Below the pieces are notes generated by a model. That model ran no database searches. It saw only the letters and a program-made list of their open reading frames with translations, and had not been told where the DNA came from. From Opitutaceae bacterium (GTDB lineage: Bacteria; Verrucomicrobiota; Verrucomicrobiae; Opitutales; Opitutaceae), in NCBI GenBank assembly GCA_031266495.1, contig JAISAX010000186.1, forward strand, positions 1-8,122: 8,122 bases of DNA, read 5' to 3'. This document shows positions 5,485-8,122 of this stretch, piece by piece; within the stretch, counting starts at the first letter, position 1; every line of letters starts with the position of its first letter. The position numbers and the translations under genes were made by a program.

Positions 5485-5798
5485 GAGGCCCATTGGCCGC
5501 GTGGACAGCGTGTGGGTGGCAGGACCATGCGCAGGTCATGTTGCGTTCCGCAGCTCTGGCATCCCCGGCCAGCACATAACCACAGGCCGCGATGGCCGCT
5601 CTCCTGGCGCTGCTCGCAGTCCGCGCAGGCATCGCGGCGGGCGCGACGGACATCGGTCGGGACAAGCAGGCCGGCTCGCAGGTATCCGGATGTCGAGTCC
5701 TTCGTCGGCCATGAGGGGAGGTTGCGGGCGGGGAAAAAACGGGCGGTGTTTCTATGGGGAAATACAGAACCCCGTCGCAGGTTCTCCCTGCGCACCAT
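5481..5798 (-). CDS. Small Cys-rich, possibly zinc-binding protein
   Basis: 105 residues from ATG at 5798, beginning MVRRENLRRG. The N-terminal half is basic and without recognisable domain. The C-terminal half has ACADC (a CxxC pair), LWLCAGRGCQSCG with a second CxxC pair, and ends PPTRCPRGQWAS. Two Cys pairs plus a CPxGxW tail suit a small zinc ribbon of the kind seen in phage structural or accessory proteins. That reading is inference and no family was identified. It starts 13 bp after the preceding minus-strand frame and its stop overlaps the next start (ATGA), so three frames form a compact unit. A TTG at 5807 is an alternative start. The opposite and shifted frames here are also long because of GC content, so the coding call is moderate. 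Confidence 0.45.
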   Translation of the reverse strand: MVRRENLRRGSVFPHRNTARFFPARNLPSWPTKDSTSGYLRAGLLVPTDVRRARRDACADCEQRQESGHRGLWLCAGRGCQSCGTQHDLRMVLPPTRCPRGQWAS

Positions 5799-5811
5799 GC
5801 CGCCCAAGGTG

Positions 5812-6111
5812 TCACGAGGATCTGGCGCGGCGCGCGTAAAATATGCCCCACTGTTCCTCTGTCGTCTTGGGGTCCCGGGTGAGTTGTTTCCAGCGTGACC
5901 AGGCGGCGGTGCCGTGCTGGAACTCGGGGATGATCGTGATCCCGGCGGAGCGCATGATCCGGAGCCACGAGGCGAGCGATTCCAGGGGGGTGGAGAGGAC
6001 CGGCGGGGTGAGCTTGACCAGGCCGGTCGGAGTGAGCACGGCGCCGGTCATGGCTTGCGTGAGGGTGGCGCGGAGTTGGTCGAACTGGATGGGGGTAAGG
6101 CCGGCGGGCAA
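5812..6111 (-). CDS. Unidentified protein, 5' end probably displaced
   Basis: The minus-strand frame reads PAGLTPIQFDQLRATLTQAM, then LTPTGLVKLTPPVLSTPLES, LASWLRIMRSAGITIIPEF and ends EEQWGIFYARRARSS. The sequence looks like a folded soluble protein with balanced composition, unlike its shadows, but matches no family I recognise. The listed start is a TTG at 6111. The frame stays open upstream through an Ala/Pro repeat (APAIAPAIAPAL) to about 6182, where it meets the transposase N-terminal fragment in another frame. The true beginning is probably lost or recombined. It is the first of three tightly packed minus-strand frames. A prophage origin is a guess from packing and the mobile surroundings. 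Confidence 0.5.
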   Translation of the reverse strand: MPAGLTPIQFDQLRATLTQAMTGAVLTPTGLVKLTPPVLSTPLESLASWLRIMRSAGITIIPEFQHGTAAWSRWKQLTRDPKTTEEQWGIFYARRARSS

Positions 6112-6182
6112 CGGGTAGTCCTGGAGCGCGGGGGCGATGGCTGGGGCGATGGCGGGGGCGAGCGCGGGGGGCAGGGTGTTCG

Positions 6183-6266
6183 GTCCGCCGCGTGGTTGCC
6201 GTTCGCCACCGCATAGCGCACCACCTCGTGCCGCAACGCAAACTTCTCTGGACTGATCTTTCTCAT
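6183..6266 (-). pseudogene. N-terminal fragment of helix-turn-helix/integrase-core transposase
   Basis: From ATG at 6266 the minus strand encodes MRKISPEKFALRHEVVRYAV and ANGNHAAD. This resembles the opening helix of the helix-turn-helix domain of integrase-core transposases (pattern: charged start, ALRHEVVRYA, then an ANG..AA turn). After about 28 codons the similarity ends and the useful reading passes to another frame, that of the Ala/Pro-rich stretch. The remaining domain is missing. The C-terminal piece at 5024-5311 belongs to the same kind of protein, on the same strand and in the right order. The IS4-family element ends 20 bp upstream of the start codon, so the fragment may have lost its promoter. 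Confidence 0.5.
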
Positions 6267-6285
6267 CGATTGATAAAGGCCCTCG

Positions 6286-6313
6286 TGGGGCATAGGCGTA
6301 AACTTAATTTTTT
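6286..6313. repeat. Terminal inverted repeat, left end
   Basis: These 28 bp are identical to the reverse complement of 7623-7650. The inner end contains the stop codon region of the transposase C-terminal frame (stop at 6304-6306). Confidence 0.95.
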
Positions 6314-6496
6314 ACATTCTGTAATATTTTTGCAACTACCTGCATTTGTTTTTGCGCCGGGGAGGTGTTATTACGGAGACATTTTCGGATACGTTTTGCA
6401 TTTGCGAGGAAGACGGGGATGGGGAGAGCAGGAGCGATGGCACGTTTGAGGGAATCGCGGGCCTTGATGAACAGGCGCCAGAGGCATTCGTCATCA
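6304..6496 (-). pseudogene. C-terminal part of the IS4 transposase in the +1 frame
   Basis: The minus-strand frame continues as DDECLWRLFIKARDSLKRAI, then APALPIPVFLANAKRIRKCL and ends LQNVKN at 6304. LWRLF..AR..LKRA..P is the usual tail of transposases of this family, placed directly after their FSPWG segment. It is therefore the continuation of the 6494-7588 frame, displaced by +1. It has no start of its own and is only meaningful as a fusion, either by ribosomal frameshifting at the UUC UGA end of the first frame or as the relic of a one-base mutation. Confidence 0.75.
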
Positions 6497-7588
6497 GAAT
6501 GCGTGGCCCCAGGGGGAAAAACACTCCGTTTTTTCGAGGAGTTTTTCAACCAGGAGGGCTTCGAGGAGTTTGCCCTGCATCCATGCCAGAGCGGTGGCCG
6601 GATCGTTTTTCGGGCCGCAACCGGCTTCCAGCAGACTTTTGAGACGCTTGAAGGCGAGTTCTATCTGCCAGCGACAGCGATACAGTTCGAGGACGGCACG
6701 GGTATCCAGCAGCGTTTTTGGCAGCGTGGTCAGCACGATCACGTATTTGGCGTATTCCCGTGTCTCGGGTTTGATCGTGCGGTTCTTTTTGCGTGCTTCT
6801 GTTTCGATGGCGTGCAGGGCTTTTTTTTGTGCAGCCAAGCTTTTGCGTACCGCACATATGCGCACTGTGTAAGTGCGCCCTTCGTGAGTGAAACACACGG
6901 TCCACTCTCCGGGCCTGTATCCCTTTAATTGTTTCAGATGTCTGAGCCAGTCGAACTTCAGGCAGTCTTGCCTCGCCGACTCCTCGACGGGAAAATGATT
7001 GGGGCTGATCCGGATAATCGCATCTGCTTCTTGTTCGATCAGCCATGCCAGCTGACTGCGTCTGGCGTAGCCCCGGTCTGCCATTACTATGTCTGCCGCG
7101 CGTACCGGATAATGTCTCAGGCTTTCCGCCTGTGTGTCGAACTGCGCGTGCGCACACCGCAAGTTCGGCAACTCGATCGCGTAGTGCAGATGCCAGCTGC
7201 TCCCTGTCGCTCCGGGTTCCTTGATGTCCGATCCGTCCACTGCCAGCACTCGCCTGCCGGCCAATACCCCATCGTCAAATCCTCTTCCCTTGCGCTCCAC
7301 CATCAGTCTCTCGCACATCCATTCAAACCACGGTCTGGCCTTGCTCAATCGCTTGTGTAGTGCCATCGCAGATACCCTGGCTATCCCCAGTTCTCCGGCT
7401 CTCATGACCGCCTGCTCCAGCGACAATCCTCCGCTTATATGCAACATCAATAACCTCAACAGGTTCGCATATCCTCTCACTCCTCTCATCCGCCTTACCG
7501 CCCCTGTCTTCTTCGCCTGCCATTGCCAGCGAACCGGCAAAAATGTCTCTATGATATCCCAATCTTCATCTATAGTAATTTCACACAT
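6494..7588 (-). CDS. IS4-family DDE transposase
   Basis: Cut-and-paste transposase acting on the 28-bp terminal repeats. 364 residues from ATG at 7588 (MCEITIDEDW). The N-terminal DNA-binding region includes LLRLLMLHISGGLSLEQAVM (43-62) and a segment ending ALHKRLSKA. The catalytic core has AVDGSDIKEPG (116-126, D118), MADRGYARRSQLAWL (169-183, D171) and YRCRWQIELAFKRLK (303-317). The last is an exact Y-(2)-R-(3)-E-(6)-K signature of IS4 elements, with E310 as third acidic residue. All DDE residues are present. The frame ends WGHAF with UGA at 6496-6494, about 60 codons short. The missing tail is found in the +1 frame down to 6304. A TTGACA box near the right terminal repeat drives it. It is lower in GC near its start than neighbouring genes. 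Confidence 0.92.
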   Translation of the reverse strand: MCEITIDEDWDIIETFLPVRWQWQAKKTGAVRRMRGVRGYANLLRLLMLHISGGLSLEQAVMRAGELGIARVSAMALHKRLSKARPWFEWMCERLMVERKGRGFDDGVLAGRRVLAVDGSDIKEPGATGSSWHLHYAIELPNLRCAHAQFDTQAESLRHYPVRAADIVMADRGYARRSQLAWLIEQEADAIIRISPNHFPVEESARQDCLKFDWLRHLKQLKGYRPGEWTVCFTHEGRTYTVRICAVRKSLAAQKKALHAIETEARKKNRTIKPETREYAKYVIVLTTLPKTLLDTRAVLELYRCRWQIELAFKRLKSLLEAGCGPKNDPATALAWMQGKLLEALLVEKLLEKTECFSPWGHAF

Positions 7589-7594
7589 ACAAAT

Positions 7595-7624
7595 ATATTA
7601 CAACTCAATCTCTCGAAATGTCAA
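7595..7624 (-). promoter_or_regulatory. Transposase promoter, probably leaderless transcript
   Basis: On the minus strand a perfect -35 box TTGACA (7624-7619) is followed after 18 nt by TAATAT (7600-7595, four of six matches to the -10 consensus). A start of transcription seven nt beyond the -10 falls on or next to the ATG at 7588, so the mRNA would have almost no leader. This agrees with the lack of any Shine-Dalgarno sequence. The -35 box overlaps the inner edge of the right terminal repeat. Confidence 0.6.
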
Positions 7625-7650
7625 AAAATTAAGTTTACGCCTATGCCCCA
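7623..7650. repeat. Terminal inverted repeat, right end
   Basis: Perfect 28-bp reverse complement of 6286-6313. It lies upstream of the transposase gene, and its inner two bases belong to the -35 box. Confidence 0.95.
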
Positions 7651-7813
7651 GGGGGGCCGGGTTGAGTTTGCATACCTCTGCTTCACCTGTTGAAGCGCCC
7701 GGTTCCCACTCTTTTTTTCCTGAAGGCGGCAAGGCGCGGGCCATCCCTTTGCCTCCCAGCACCCTCAGCTCCTTCAACTCTTCTCTCTTCTTCTTCCTCT
7801 TCTTTCTCTTCAT
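7651..7813 (-). pseudogene. Lys-rich small frame interrupted by the insertion sequence
   Basis: A minus-strand frame starts with ATG at 7813 (MKRKKRKKKREELKELRVLG), continues through MARALPPSGKKEWEPG and STGEAEVCKLNPAPL, then enters the IS at 7650 and ends within it at 7598. Its start is 7 bp after the stop of the preceding frame, which favours an operon-like arrangement. The beginning is encoded by an almost pure purine tract (complement of 7769-7817), so it may be nothing more than low-complexity DNA. No family was recognised. A short hairpin (gcttca / tgaagc, 7680-7696) lies inside. Confidence 0.25.
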
Positions 7814-7817
7814 CTCT
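7769..7817. repeat. Polypyrimidine tract
   Basis: About 49 bp of almost only C and T on the plus strand (such as ttctctcttcttcttcctct at 7781-7800). It is the opposite bias to the purine tract at 7984-8075, so the two could pair imperfectly or each form triplex DNA. It overlaps the start of the Lys-rich frame. Confidence 0.6.
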
Positions 7818-7820
7818 GGG

Positions 7821-8122
7821 TCAGAATCTATAGGGGTCTTTCTGTATCTGGCGAATATCGGTCTTGCCGAATGACACCGCAAACTTATCGAGATGCACGG
7901 CCAGCGTGCCGGCATGGCGATCCGACACCTTCCGTTTCCGCTTCTGTTCCTTGAACTCAGTAGTGTTCGGCAGGGAAACTGCTGAAGGAGAGAAGGGAGA
8001 GGTAGGATGAGTAATTATGGGGGAGAAAGGGAGAAAGAGAGCAGGGTAGGGCGGAGAGAGGAGAGAGGGGAACAGGCAGCGCGTGCCGGCGTTATTGGGC
8101 CGGATAAGGACGGAGAGGTTTT
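7821..8122 (-). CDS. C-terminal end of an unidentified protein (runs off the window)
   Basis: A minus-strand frame stays open from the window edge to a TGA at 7823-7821, about 100 codons, with no start inside. It begins NLSVLIRPNNAGTR, passes through a low-complexity stretch rich in Pro, Ser, Phe and Leu (CLFPSLLSPPYPALFLPFSP and on to SPFSPSAVS), and ends with ordinary sequence: LPNTTEFKEQKRKRKVSD, RHAGTLAVHLDKFAVSFGKT and DIRQIQKDPYRF. The ordinary ends look like real protein; the middle corresponds to the purine tract at 7984-8075 and looks inserted in frame. No family was recognised. It shares the strand of all mobile-region genes and precedes the Lys-rich frame by 7 bp. Confidence 0.45.
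   Translation of the reverse strand, partial: NLSVLIRPNNAGTRCLFPSLLSPPYPALFLPFSPIITHPTSPFSPSAVSLPNTTEFKEQKRKRKVSDRHAGTLAVHLDKFAVSFGKTDIRQIQKDPYRF
7984..8075. repeat. Polypurine tract within a reading frame
   Basis: About 92 bp dominated by G and A on the plus strand (for example gaaggagagaagggagagg, gggggagaaagggagaaaga, ggagagaggagagagggg). It encodes the Pro/Ser/Phe-rich middle of the partial minus-strand protein at 7821-8122. Triplex or other unusual DNA structure is possible. Confidence 0.7.

Larger units (their letters stand above)
6286..7650 (-). mobile_element. Complete IS4-family insertion sequence (~1.36 kb)
   Basis: The element is bounded by perfect 28-bp inverted repeats (6286-6313 and 7623-7650; outer part tggggcataggcgtaaactt). 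It contains one transposase gene read on the minus strand that fills the element from 7588 to 6304. The outermost T/A pair may belong to the target, giving 6287-7649. No direct target duplication is visible next to the ends. Instead, the flanks show ggccc just outside both ends in inverted orientation (6278-6282 and the complement of 7654-7658). Its ends are AT-rich compared with the surroundings, consistent with acquisition from elsewhere. Confidence 0.92.

Noticed and set aside
5021..5839. 272-codon plus-strand open frame rich in Glu, Val and Gly
   Set aside because: It is antisense to the rve transposase remnant and the packed minus-strand frames, which give recognisable or better-behaved protein.
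5351..6241. 296-codon minus-strand open frame
   Set aside because: Its His/Pro/Arg-rich translation is a shifted frame of the three packed frames. Only the other two minus-strand frames give balanced sequence and an ATGA coupling.
7221..7874. 217-codon plus-strand open frame
   Set aside because: It is antisense to the IS4 transposase start and crosses the terminal repeat, with no motif.
1..8122. tRNA, rRNA or riboswitch
   Set aside because: No cloverleaf, rRNA segment or known riboswitch core was recognised on either strand by reading.

Overview
The window is GC-rich and reads like a verrucomicrobial chromosome, most plausibly from the Opitutaceae. The grounds are the look of the degraded integrase-core transposase, heptamer repeats and long G/C homopolymers in the intergenic spaces, and the absence of Shine-Dalgarno sequences before every start inspected. 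The taxonomic call is inference.

Left part (1-2466): two minus-strand genes. One is a Gfo/Idh/MocA-type NAD(P)-dependent oxidoreductase (191-1282). The other is a Pal/OmpA-like peptidoglycan-binding lipoprotein (1541-2158). A strong stem-loop terminator (1429-1472) separates them. The spaces hold a short heptamer repeat, G/C homopolymers, a 12-bp repeat and a 10-bp repeat.

Central part (2467-4997): a plus-strand cluster for pantothenate and coenzyme A synthesis. panB makes ketopantoate. coaC decarboxylates phosphopantothenoylcysteine. coaB makes phosphopantothenoylcysteine. In most bacteria coaB and coaC are one fused gene. Here they are separate, and about 200 bp of heptamer repeats lies between them as two opposed arrays that can fold on each other. 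panB carries an in-frame run of 11 G.

Right part (4998-8122): accessory DNA, all read on the minus strand. A C-terminal piece of an integrase-core transposase (5024-5311) and a 28-codon piece matching the N terminus of the same kind of transposase (6183-6266) bracket three tightly packed, unidentified, possibly phage-derived reading frames. A complete IS4-family insertion sequence with 28-bp perfect terminal repeats (6286-7650) sits just upstream of that N-terminal piece. Its transposase has all DDE residues, but the last ~60 codons lie in the +1 frame. To its right are a Lys-rich small frame cut by the IS and the C-terminal end of an unidentified protein with a low-complexity stretch that runs off the window.

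Most notable: the heptamer hairpin inside a split coaBC locus, the G-run inside panB, and the nested transposase remnants. No complete new defence or metabolic system could be demonstrated.
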